This document shows, one piece after another, positions 15,580 to 22,876 of a stretch of 64,000 bases of DNA. Below the pieces are notes generated by a model that did no database searches, had not been told where the DNA came from, and was given only the letters and a program-made list of their open reading frames with translations. How positions within the stretch are numbered: position 1 is the first letter of the stretch; every line of letters begins with the position of its first letter. The stretch is taken from NCBI RefSeq assembly GCF_026340305.1, contig NZ_JAPEPI010000002.1, positions 992,001 through 1,056,000 of the forward strand. Direction: 5' to 3'. Source of the DNA: Streptomyces sp. NBC_01381. Lineage in GTDB: Bacteria > Actinomycetota > Actinomycetes > Streptomycetales > Streptomycetaceae. The position numbers were made by a program, and so were the translations under genes.

Positions 15580-16743
15580 ATGGCCTACCTCGACCACGCA
15601 GCGACCACTCCGATGCTTCCGGAGGCGATCGCGGCGATGACCGCCCAGCTCGCCGTCACCGGCAACGCCTCCTCATTGCATGCCGCTGGGCGCCGGGCGC
15701 GACGCACCGTCGAGGAGGCCCGCGAGACGCTCGCCGAGTCGCTCGGCGCGCGCCCCAGCGAGACCGTCTTCACCGCGGGCGGCACCGAGGCGGACAACCT
15801 CGCCGTGAAGGGCCTCTACTGGGCCCGGCGCGACGCCGAACCCGCGCGCACCCGTGTGCTCGCGAGCCCCGTCGAGCACCACGCCGTCCTGGACGCCGTG
15901 CACTGGCTCGGCGAACACGAGGGCGCCACCGTCGAGTACCTCCCCGTCGACCGGTACGGGCGCGTGCACCCCGAAGCCCTGCGCGAGGCGATCGAGCGGG
16001 ACCCCGCCGATGTCGCGCTCGCCACCGTCATGTGGGCCAACAACGAGATCGGCACGATCCAGCCGGTCCGCGAACTGGCCGACGTGGCAGCGGAGTTCGA
16101 CATTCCGTTGCATGCGGACGCGGTGCAGGCCTTCGGGCAGGTGCCCGTCGACTTCGGCGCGTCCGGGCTCGCCGCGATGACCGTGTCCGGCCACAAGATC
16201 GGCGGTCCGTACGGCATCGGCGCGCTGCTCCTCGGCCGCGAGTACAGCCCCGTTCCCGTCCTGCACGGCGGCGGGCAGGAGCGCCATGTGCGCTCCGGGA
16301 CGCTGGACGTGCCCGCGATCGCCGCGTTCGCCGTGGCGGGACAGCACGCCGCCGCCCAGCGCGAGTGGTTCGCCCGCGAGATCGGCGCCCTGCGCGACGA
16401 ACTGGTCGCCGCGGTGCGTGGGGCGGTTCCTGAGGCGATCCTCGGGGGCGACCCCGTCGACCGGCTGCCCGCCAACGCGCACTTCACCTTCGCCGGTTGC
16501 GAGGGCGACTCCCTGCTACTGCTGCTCGACGCCCAGGGCATCGAGTGCTCCACCGGCTCGGCGTGCACGGCGGGCGTGGCCCAGCCCAGCCACGTCCTGC
16601 TCGCCACCGGCACCGACCCGGACCTGGCCCGCGGCACGCTCCGCTTCTCCCTGGGGCACACCTCCACGAAGGCCGACGTCGACGCGGTGGCGCGGGCGAT
16701 CGGCCCGGCGGTGGAGCGGGCGCGGACGGCGGGGCTGAGCTAG
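15580..16743 (+). CDS. Cysteine desulfurase (NifS/IscS-like)
   Basis: A 387-residue pyridoxal-phosphate enzyme that takes sulfur from cysteine. It begins with YLDHAATTP, carries TAGGTEADNLAV and EHHAVLD in the cofactor site, the PLP lysine in SGHKIGGPYG and the persulfide cysteine in STGSACTAGVAQPS. The long active-site loop is of the IscS/NifS group. In several actinobacteria this gene is close to mnmA, which needs persulfide sulfur for tRNA thiolation; here mnmA follows 2.3 kb downstream, past a P450 and an amidase gene. The ATG at 15580 begins the conserved domain and lies just after a -10-like box; an in-frame upstream ATG lacks support. Confidence 0.93.
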   Translation: MAYLDHAATTPMLPEAIAAMTAQLAVTGNASSLHAAGRRARRTVEEARETLAESLGARPSETVFTAGGTEADNLAVKGLYWARRDAEPARTRVLASPVEHHAVLDAVHWLGEHEGATVEYLPVDRYGRVHPEALREAIERDPADVALATVMWANNEIGTIQPVRELADVAAEFDIPLHADAVQAFGQVPVDFGASGLAAMTVSGHKIGGPYGIGALLLGREYSPVPVLHGGGQERHVRSGTLDVPAIAAFAVAGQHAAAQREWFAREIGALRDELVAAVRGAVPEAILGGDPVDRLPANAHFTFAGCEGDSLLLLLDAQGIECSTGSACTAGVAQPSHVLLATGTDPDLARGTLRFSLGHTSTKADVDAVARAIGPAVERARTAGLS

Positions 16744-17063
16744 GCCGATTCGATCCGCCTCCGATCCGTCTCGATCGGTCTTATCCGCTCCGGCCGAACG
16801 GGGCTGTATCCAGCCGAATTGAGCTGAACCGTGTGGTTCCGCGTCGATCCGGCCCGATCCGGACCGAGCGGGAGCCGGATAGGTCACATCCTTGGAACCA
16901 CCCGGGAATCCGGCCCGAGTTGATGGCGTTCTGGGTAGATATGGAAGTGGCCGACCGTCGGAGCGCGATACGCCGCAGCCATTCCACCGATCTATGCTTG
17001 CCGCTCGCGAGTCCGCTCCGCGCGTTCGGGGCTGCACGAAGACCCCCCCTCCTGGAGTTCACA
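16744..17063. other. 320-bp intergenic region with clustered GATCCG motifs
   Basis: No convincing gene is present. The stretch 16748-16865 contains several copies of (C)GATCCG or its near variant CGATCGG, both singly and as pairs separated by 3 to 5 bases. Composition is less codon-like than neighbouring genes. The last 20 bases hold a GGAG ribosome-binding site for the P450. It presumably contains the P450 promoter, but no clear -35/-10 pair was found. Confidence 0.5.
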
Positions 17064-18341
17064 TTGAAGGCGAACCTCCGCTCTCGCATCACCGCGCGGC
17101 TCGGGCGCATCTACCTCTCCCGGATCCAGCGGAACGGGATCAGTTCCTCGACGATCGCGCGGCTGCCCGAGCCGCTGCTCGCGCCGATGCGCCGCGAGGG
17201 ACTCGACCCGGTGGCCGGTCTCACCGCCAAGCAGGCGGAGCAGCCGATCTACCAGGTGCCGCTGCCGTTCGGCATGGACGCCTGGGTCGTCACGGGCTAC
17301 GACGAGGTCAAGGCCGTGCTCGGCGAGACCGACGGGTTCAGCAACGACTTCACGAACCTCGCGGGCAACGCGGGCGTCTCCGAGGAGCAGAACCCCGGCG
17401 GCCTCGGCTTCAGCGACCCCCCGGTCCACACGCATCTGCGGCGCATCCTCACGCCCGAGTTCACGATGCGCAGGCTGCGGCGTCTGACGCCCCGGATCGA
17501 CGCCATCGTCGAGGAGCGGCTCGACGCGATGGCCGCGTCCGAAGGGCCCGTCGACCTCGTGGAGGCCTTCGCGCTGCCGATCCCCTCGCTCACGATCTGC
17601 GAGCTGCTCGGCGTGCCCTATGAGGACCGCCACGACTTCCAGCAGCTGGCCATGGAGCGCTTCGACCTCTTCGCCGGGGCGACCGCGCCGTTCGGCGCCA
17701 TATCCGCCTCGCTGTCCTACTTCAGGGACGTCGTCAAGAAGCAGCGCGAGAACCCGGGCGACGGGCTCCTCGGCATGATCGTCAAGGAGCACGGCGACAC
17801 GGTCGACGACGAGGAGCTCGCGGGCCTCGCCGACGGCATCCTGACCGGCGGCTTCGAGACCACCGCGAGCATGCTGGCCCTCGGCTCGCTGCTCCTGCTC
17901 CAGCACCCCGACGCCGCCGCACGACTGCGCGACGACGACGCGGCGGCGTCGCCCTTCGTGGAGGAGGCGCTGCGCTATCTGACCGTCGTGCAGGTGGCCT
18001 TCCCGCGGTTCGCCCGCGAGGACATCGAGATAGCCGGGGTGCGCATCCCCAAGGGCGACCTCGTCCTGTGCTCCCTCAGCGGCGGCAACCGCGACGCCAA
18101 GTACACCGCGGACGGAGGCGGCTTCGACCCGGACCGCAAGGCTTCGGGGCATCTCGCCTTCGGGTACGGCATCCACCGCTGCATCGGCGCCGAACTGGCC
18201 CGCATGGAGCTGCGCGCCGCCTACCCGGCCCTGGTGCGGCGCTTCCCCGAGATGCGCCTTGCGGTCGCCCCCGACGACCTCGCGTTCCGCAAGCTGTCGA
18301 TCGTCTACGGCGTGGAGTCGCTGCCCGTACACCTTCGGTGA
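17064..18341 (+). CDS. Cytochrome P450
   Basis: A 425-residue soluble P450. The I-helix oxygen-binding segment is TGGFETTAS, the K-helix ExxR is in EEALRYL, and the heme loop FGYGIHRCIGAELARME contains the thiolate cysteine. The start is a TTG at 17064 preceded at good spacing by CTGGAG; no ATG or GTG fits the N-terminus as well. No ferredoxin or reductase gene is adjacent and there are no biosynthetic neighbours, so it uses electron partners encoded elsewhere. The family resembles Streptomyces CYP107-type enzymes, but substrate and exact subfamily cannot be told by eye. Confidence 0.92.
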   Translation: MKANLRSRITARLGRIYLSRIQRNGISSSTIARLPEPLLAPMRREGLDPVAGLTAKQAEQPIYQVPLPFGMDAWVVTGYDEVKAVLGETDGFSNDFTNLAGNAGVSEEQNPGGLGFSDPPVHTHLRRILTPEFTMRRLRRLTPRIDAIVEERLDAMAASEGPVDLVEAFALPIPSLTICELLGVPYEDRHDFQQLAMERFDLFAGATAPFGAISASLSYFRDVVKKQRENPGDGLLGMIVKEHGDTVDDEELAGLADGILTGGFETTASMLALGSLLLLQHPDAAARLRDDDAAASPFVEEALRYLTVVQVAFPRFAREDIEIAGVRIPKGDLVLCSLSGGNRDAKYTADGGGFDPDRKASGHLAFGYGIHRCIGAELARMELRAAYPALVRRFPEMRLAVAPDDLAFRKLSIVYGVESLPVHLR

Positions 18342-18354
18342 TGGCGGTCAGAAG

Positions 18355-19032
18355 TCAGGCGAGGGCGGTGCGGGCGTGCCGCACGAGCCGTATGTACCGG
18401 TCCCAGTCCCAGTGCGGACCGGGATCGGTGTGGTCCGTGCCCGGCACCTCCACATGGCCGACGATGTGCTCCCGGTCCACGGGGATGTCGTACCGCTTGC
18501 AGATCCCCGCCGTGAGCCGTGCCGAAGACGCGTACATGGCATCCGTGAACGAGGACTTCTTGTCGACGAAGCCCTCGTGCTCGATGCCGATGCTCCGTTC
18601 GTTGTAGCTCCTGTTCCCCGCGTGGAACGCGACGTCCAGCTCGCGGATCATCTGGGCGACATGCCCGTCCTTGCGCACCACGTAGTGCGCGGCCGCGCCG
18701 TGGGCCGGGTCCTTGAACACCCGCAGCGCCGTCGCGTACCCGCCCTGGACGACGTGGATGACGACCATGTCGATCTCGTAGTCGTCGGGTCGGTCCGCGC
18801 GCCGCCAGTTGTAGTCGGACGCGGCGACCCACTGCGCGCCCTTGGCGTCGACCTCGCCCTCCTTGCGCTTCTTGACCACGCCGGGCAGCCGCCACCACAG
18901 CCGGCCGAGGTCGTCCGCGGCGAGCGCGGCCGTGCCGGCGGCCGCCACCGCGCCGCCGATCAGCAACGTCCGCCGGTTGACGCCCCGGCGCCCCGGCTTC
19001 CGCTCCGCCGTCGTGTCCTTTTCTTCCCCCAT
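18355..19032 (-). CDS. Tat-exported N-acetylmuramoyl-L-alanine amidase (Amidase_2)
   Basis: A 225-residue cell-wall hydrolase. The N-terminus has a twin-arginine signal (VNRRTLLIGG followed by an Ala-rich hydrophobic stretch). The catalytic domain carries zinc-ligand histidines in MVVIHVVQGG and GHVEVPGTDHTDPGPHWDW, with AAHYVVRKDGHVAQMI and SIGIEHEG between them, matching T7-lysozyme/PGRP-like amidases that cut the amide bond between MurNAc and L-Ala. Export of a folded protein by Tat suits a metalloenzyme. Transcribed toward the P450 gene with a 13-base gap and divergent from mnmA. Confidence 0.9.
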   Translation of the reverse strand: MGEEKDTTAERKPGRRGVNRRTLLIGGAVAAAGTAALAADDLGRLWWRLPGVVKKRKEGEVDAKGAQWVAASDYNWRRADRPDDYEIDMVVIHVVQGGYATALRVFKDPAHGAAAHYVVRKDGHVAQMIRELDVAFHAGNRSYNERSIGIEHEGFVDKKSSFTDAMYASSARLTAGICKRYDIPVDREHIVGHVEVPGTDHTDPGPHWDWDRYIRLVRHARTALA

Positions 19033-19093
19033 GTGATCGTGAACGCTTACTCATGGGCGCCTGGTTCCCGCGGCCCCGTACCCTGTTAGAGCT

Positions 19094-20227
19094 ATGACTG
19101 AGACCCAGACCCCGCAGCGCCCCCGCCCCCTTCGCGTTCTCGCCGCCATGTCCGGCGGCGTGGACTCCGCCGTCGCCGCCGCCCGGGCCGCCGAAGCAGG
19201 GCACGACGTGACCGGAGTGCACCTGGCGCTCTCGGCGAACCCGCAGTCGTTCCGCACGGGCGCGCGAGGCTGCTGCACCATCGAGGACTCGCGCGACGCC
19301 CGCCGCGCCGCCGACGTCATCGGCATCCCGTTCTACGTATGGGACCTTGCCGAGCGGTTCCGCGAGGACGTGGTCGACGACTTCATCGCCGAGTACGAGG
19401 CGGGGCGCACCCCCAACCCGTGCCTGCGCTGCAACGAGAAGATCAAGTTCGCCGCGCTCCTGGACAAGGCGCTCGCGCTCGGCTTCGACGCGGTCGTCAC
19501 GGGCCACTACGCGAAGGTGATCACGCACGAGGACGGCACCCGCGAACTGCACCGGGCCTCCGACATGGCCAAGGACCAGAGCTACGTCCTCGGGGTCCTG
19601 GACGACCGCCAGCTCGCCCACGCGATGTTCCCCCTCGGTGACACGGTCACCACCAAGGAGGAGATCCGCGCGGAGGCCGAGGAGCGCGGCCTGGCCGTCG
19701 CCAAGAAGCCCGACAGCCACGACATCTGCTTCATCGCGGACGGTGACACCCAGGGCTTCCTCGCGGACCGCCTGGGCAAGGCGGAGGGCGACATCGTGGA
19801 CGCCGAGGGGAACAAGCTGGGCACCCACGAGGGCGCGTACGGCTACACGATCGGCCAGCGCAAGGGACTGCGCATCGGCACCCCCGCCCCCGACGGCAAG
19901 CCCCGCTACGTCCTGGACATCTCGCCCGTGAACAACACGGTGACGGTCGGCCCGGTCGACGCGCTCGACGTGACGGCCCTGACGGCCATCAAGCCCCGCT
20001 GGTGCGGCGTGGCCCCCTCCGGCCCCGGCACGTACACCGCGCAGCTGCGGGCCCACGGCGGCGAGACGGAGGTGACCGCCGAGCTCGTCGACGGCACCCT
20101 GCACGTCTCCTTCGACGAGCCCGTACGCGGCGTGGCCCCTGGCCAGGCGGTCGTGCTCTACGACGGCACGCGCGTGGTGGGGTCGGCGACGATCGCGGCC
20201 ACGGAGCGGGCCGCCGCGGTGGCCTAG
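19094..20227 (+). CDS. mnmA: tRNA-specific 2-thiouridylase MnmA
   Basis: A 377-residue enzyme that thiolates U34 of Lys, Glu and Gln tRNAs. The ATP pyrophosphatase loop SGGVDSAV is at residues 20-27. The two catalytic cysteines are in TPNPCLRCNEKIKF and SHDICFIADGD, and GYTIGQRKGL lies in the central domain. Length fits the family. It requires persulfide sulfur, which the cysteine desulfurase at 15580-16743 could supply. The 3' end overlaps the convergent DUF427 gene by 4 bases. Confidence 0.96.
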   Translation: MTETQTPQRPRPLRVLAAMSGGVDSAVAAARAAEAGHDVTGVHLALSANPQSFRTGARGCCTIEDSRDARRAADVIGIPFYVWDLAERFREDVVDDFIAEYEAGRTPNPCLRCNEKIKFAALLDKALALGFDAVVTGHYAKVITHEDGTRELHRASDMAKDQSYVLGVLDDRQLAHAMFPLGDTVTTKEEIRAEAEERGLAVAKKPDSHDICFIADGDTQGFLADRLGKAEGDIVDAEGNKLGTHEGAYGYTIGQRKGLRIGTPAPDGKPRYVLDISPVNNTVTVGPVDALDVTALTAIKPRWCGVAPSGPGTYTAQLRAHGGETEVTAELVDGTLHVSFDEPVRGVAPGQAVVLYDGTRVVGSATIAATERAAAVA

Positions 20228-20547
20228 TCGGTCGTCACCTCGTAGAAGCAGAGGTGGTCCTTGATCTGGGCCACCGCTTCCTTCGGCTCCGGGTAGGCCC
20301 AGACCGTGTCCTTCGCGTCGGGGAGCGACCAGTAGGAGGCCGTTCCCTTGAAGGGGCAGTAGGTGGTGGTCTCCGAAGGCGTCAGCAGATCCGTGCGGAC
20401 GTCCTCCGGAGGGAGGTAGTAGCGCACCGGGTAGCCCGTCTCGCGCAGCAGCAGGGGGCGCCGGCTCTCCGCGACGACCTGGCCATCGCGCACCACGCGT
20501 ACGTGCTCCGTGCCCTGTTCGACGGTGATCTCGTGTCCTGCGGTCAC
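20224..20547 (-). CDS. DUF427 domain-containing protein
   Basis: A 107-residue single-domain protein of the DUF427 (NTP_transf_9) family, seen in VVRDGQVVAESRRPLLLRE, YYLPPEDV, TTYCPFKGTASYWSL and a C-terminal CFYEV. AAGGAG six bases before a GTG at 20547 fixes the start; a longer frame has no such signal. Proteins of this family have a compact beta-rich fold and no established reaction. Monocistronic, divergent from the LOG gene. Confidence 0.85.
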   Translation of the reverse strand: MTAGHEITVEQGTEHVRVVRDGQVVAESRRPLLLRETGYPVRYYLPPEDVRTDLLTPSETTTYCPFKGTASYWSLPDAKDTVWAYPEPKEAVAQIKDHLCFYEVTTD

Positions 20548-20593
20548 AGTGGTCTCCTTCTCGGGGCCGGGGTTCGGACCGTACCGTGAAGCC

Positions 20594-21133
20594 ATGAACA
20601 TCTGTGTCTTCCTCTCCGCGGCCGACCTTCCCGAGCGCTACACCCGACCCGCCCGCGACTTCGCCGAACTCCTCGGCAAGGGCGGCCACACGCTGGTGTG
20701 GGGCGGCTCCGAGAGCGGCCTGATGAAGGTCGTCGCCGACGGCGTGCAGGAGGCCGGCGGCCGCCTCGTCGGCGTATCGGTCGACTTCCTCGCGGCCAAG
20801 GCCCGTACGAACGCCGACGAAATGGTGATCGCCAAGGACCTCGCCGAACGCAAGGCGCTGCTCCTGGGGAAGGCCGACGCGGTCGTGGTCATGGTCGGCG
20901 GCACCGGCACGCTCGACGAGGCCACCGAGATCCTTGAACTGAAGAAGCACGGCAGGACCGACAAGCCGGTGGTCCTGCTCAACTCGGCCGGTTTCTACGA
21001 CGGGTTGAAGGAGCAGTTCCGGCGGATGGAGGACGAGGGATTCCTGCCGGTGCCGCTGACCGATCTGGTCTTCTTCGCCGAGGAGCCGGTGGGCGCCCTC
21101 GCCTACCTCGAGGAGTCTGTGGGCACGCGCTGA
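20594..21133 (+). CDS. LOG family protein (TIGR00730; lysine decarboxylase-like fold)
   Basis: A 179-residue Rossmann-fold protein. The nucleotide-binding motif appears as VGGTGTLDEA instead of the usual PGGxGTxxE, and GGSESGLMKVVADG matches the family's first glycine-rich loop. Characterised LOG proteins release the base from nucleoside monophosphates (cytokinin-activating phosphoribohydrolase). The Pro-to-Val change and short length make activity uncertain. The ATG is at 20594, about 46 bases from the divergent DUF427 gene, and a short-chain dehydrogenase follows 31 bases downstream. Confidence 0.8.
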   Translation: MNICVFLSAADLPERYTRPARDFAELLGKGGHTLVWGGSESGLMKVVADGVQEAGGRLVGVSVDFLAAKARTNADEMVIAKDLAERKALLLGKADAVVVMVGGTGTLDEATEILELKKHGRTDKPVVLLNSAGFYDGLKEQFRRMEDEGFLPVPLTDLVFFAEEPVGALAYLEESVGTR

Positions 21134-21164
21134 GCCGTGTCCGCCGGGGTGGGACCATGGGCCC

Positions 21165-21854
21165 ATGGCTACACATGTGATCACCGGGGCGGGCTCCGGC
21201 ATCGGCGCGGCCGTCGCGCGCCGCCTCCACGCACGCGGCGACGCCCTCGTCCTGCACGCACGGGACGCCGGCCGCGCCAAGGACCTCGCGGCGCAGTTCC
21301 CCGGAGCGGCCACGCTCGTGGGCGACCTCTCCGACCCGGACAGGCTCTCCTGGGCGTTCGGCCACCAGGCCCTGCCCGACCGGGTGGACTCCCTGCTGCA
21401 CATCGCGGGCGTGGTCGACCTGGGCCGGGTCGGCGATCTCACCCCCAAGTCCTGGCGCCACCAGCTCAACGTGAACCTCATCGCCCCCGCCGAGCTGACC
21501 CGCCACTTCCTGCCGCAGCTCCGACTGGCCCAGGGACACGTGGTCTTCGTGAACTCGGGCGCAGGCCTGAACGCGCACGCCGACTGGTCCGCGTACGCCG
21601 CCTCCAAGCACGGCCTCAAGGCCCTCGCCGACGCCCTGCGCGCCGAGGAGCACGGCAACGGCGTCCGCGTCACCTCCGTCTACCCGGGCCGCACGGCGAG
21701 CCCCATGCAGGCCAAGGTCCACCAGCAGGAGGGCAAGGAGTACGACCCCTCCCGTTTCGTCGACCCGGAGTCGGTGGCCACCACGATCCTGACGGCACTC
21801 GACCTGCCGCGTGACGCGGAGATCAACGACCTGACGGTGCGGCCGGGACGGTGA
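21165..21854 (+). CDS. Short-chain dehydrogenase/reductase
   Basis: A 229-residue SDR. The cofactor motif is TGAGSGIG at residues 7-14, the catalytic Ser is in VFVNSGAG and the Tyr-Lys pair in YAASK. The Rossmann fold is complete, with an HIAG segment after strand 4. The stop overlaps the GTG of the next gene (GTGA), so both are probably made from one transcript. Substrate unknown. Confidence 0.9.
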   Translation: MATHVITGAGSGIGAAVARRLHARGDALVLHARDAGRAKDLAAQFPGAATLVGDLSDPDRLSWAFGHQALPDRVDSLLHIAGVVDLGRVGDLTPKSWRHQLNVNLIAPAELTRHFLPQLRLAQGHVVFVNSGAGLNAHADWSAYAASKHGLKALADALRAEEHGNGVRVTSVYPGRTASPMQAKVHQQEGKEYDPSRFVDPESVATTILTALDLPRDAEINDLTVRPGR

Positions 21855-22846
21855 GCGAGTTCAGCTTCGGCCCGGCCACCGGCGTCGGGTCCATGCCCGG
21901 CGGCGACGCACGCGAGGCCGCGAAGACCGTCACCGGCAGCATCGAGACGTTCCCCTACCTGGCGGAACTGCCCGCGCGGGGGCCCGGCGCCGACATGATC
22001 GGGCGGACCGCCGGGCTGCTCGTCGACCTCTACGCGCGCGTGGAGCCCAGCGGCTGGCGCATCGGCGACCGTCCTGGCCGCGACACCCGGCGGGCCAGGG
22101 CGTGGCTCGGCGAGGACCTCGACGCGCTCGAGGAGTTCACCCAGGGGTACGAGGGGCCGGTCAAGGTGCAGGCCGTGGGGCCGTGGACGCTTGCCGCCGC
22201 CCTGGAGCTGAAGAACGGCCAGGCCGCGCTCTCCGACACCGGCGCCTGCCGCGACCTGGCCGGATCGCTCGGGGAGGGACTGCGCGCCCACCTCGCGGAC
22301 GTGCGCCGTCGCATCCCGGGCGCCCAGGTGGCGCTCCAGCTCGACGAACCCTCGCTCATCGCCGTGCTGCGCGGGCAGATCAAGACCGCAAGCGAGTACC
22401 GCACCCACCGCGCCGTGGACCGGCAGGTCGTCGAAAGCACCTTGCGGGACGTCCTCGGCGTCCAGGACGGTCCCGCCGTCGTGCATTCCTGCGCGCCCGA
22501 CGTGCCGTTCGCGCTCCTGCGGCGGGCCGGCGCCGACGCCATCTCGTTCGACTTCTCACTCCTCACCGAGCGTGACGACGAGGCGATCGGGGAGGCCGTC
22601 GAGGCGGGCACGAAGCTCTTCGCCGGTGTCGTGCCGGGCGTGGACGGCCGATTGTCAGACCCGGCCGGTAGCGTCATGGGTGTCAGGACGCTGTGGCGCA
22701 GGCTGGGGCTGAATCCGGGTTCTCTCGCGGAGTCGGTCGTGGTCACTCCGTCGTGCGGCCTCGCGGGGGCTTCTCCCGCGTACGCACGCGCGGTACTCGC
22801 CCATTGTGTCCGGGCGGCGAGATCACTCGCGGACAACCCTGAGTAA
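21851..22846 (+). CDS. MetE-like (cobalamin-independent methionine synthase C-terminal domain) protein
   Basis: A 331-residue single TIM-barrel protein of the methionine synthase/UroD superfamily. The start GVGSMPG, LQLDEPSL, VVHSCAPD and the C-terminal TPSCGLAGAS fit the zinc-thiolate site of MetE-type barrels. Full MetE has two barrels and about 750 residues, so this is a one-domain relative. It may transfer methyl groups to a thiol, but its donor is unknown. It is coupled to the SDR by a 4-base overlap and lies 30 bases upstream of ligA. Confidence 0.82.
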   Translation: MSEFSFGPATGVGSMPGGDAREAAKTVTGSIETFPYLAELPARGPGADMIGRTAGLLVDLYARVEPSGWRIGDRPGRDTRRARAWLGEDLDALEEFTQGYEGPVKVQAVGPWTLAAALELKNGQAALSDTGACRDLAGSLGEGLRAHLADVRRRIPGAQVALQLDEPSLIAVLRGQIKTASEYRTHRAVDRQVVESTLRDVLGVQDGPAVVHSCAPDVPFALLRRAGADAISFDFSLLTERDDEAIGEAVEAGTKLFAGVVPGVDGRLSDPAGSVMGVRTLWRRLGLNPGSLAESVVVTPSCGLAGASPAYARAVLAHCVRAARSLADNPE

Positions 22847-22876
22847 TTGGGTATGACGTAACGGGAGGACGAAACG

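Noticed and set aside
16744..17063. Replication origin or iteron array
   Set aside because: The GATCCG units are unevenly spaced, no DnaA boxes or rep gene are near, and the region is GC-rich.
18305..21673. Very long open frame on the minus strand (over 1100 codons)
   Set aside because: It runs antisense through the P450/amidase/mnmA/LOG genes and has an Arg/Gly/Ala-rich composition caused by high GC. The real genes in this region have recognisable domains.
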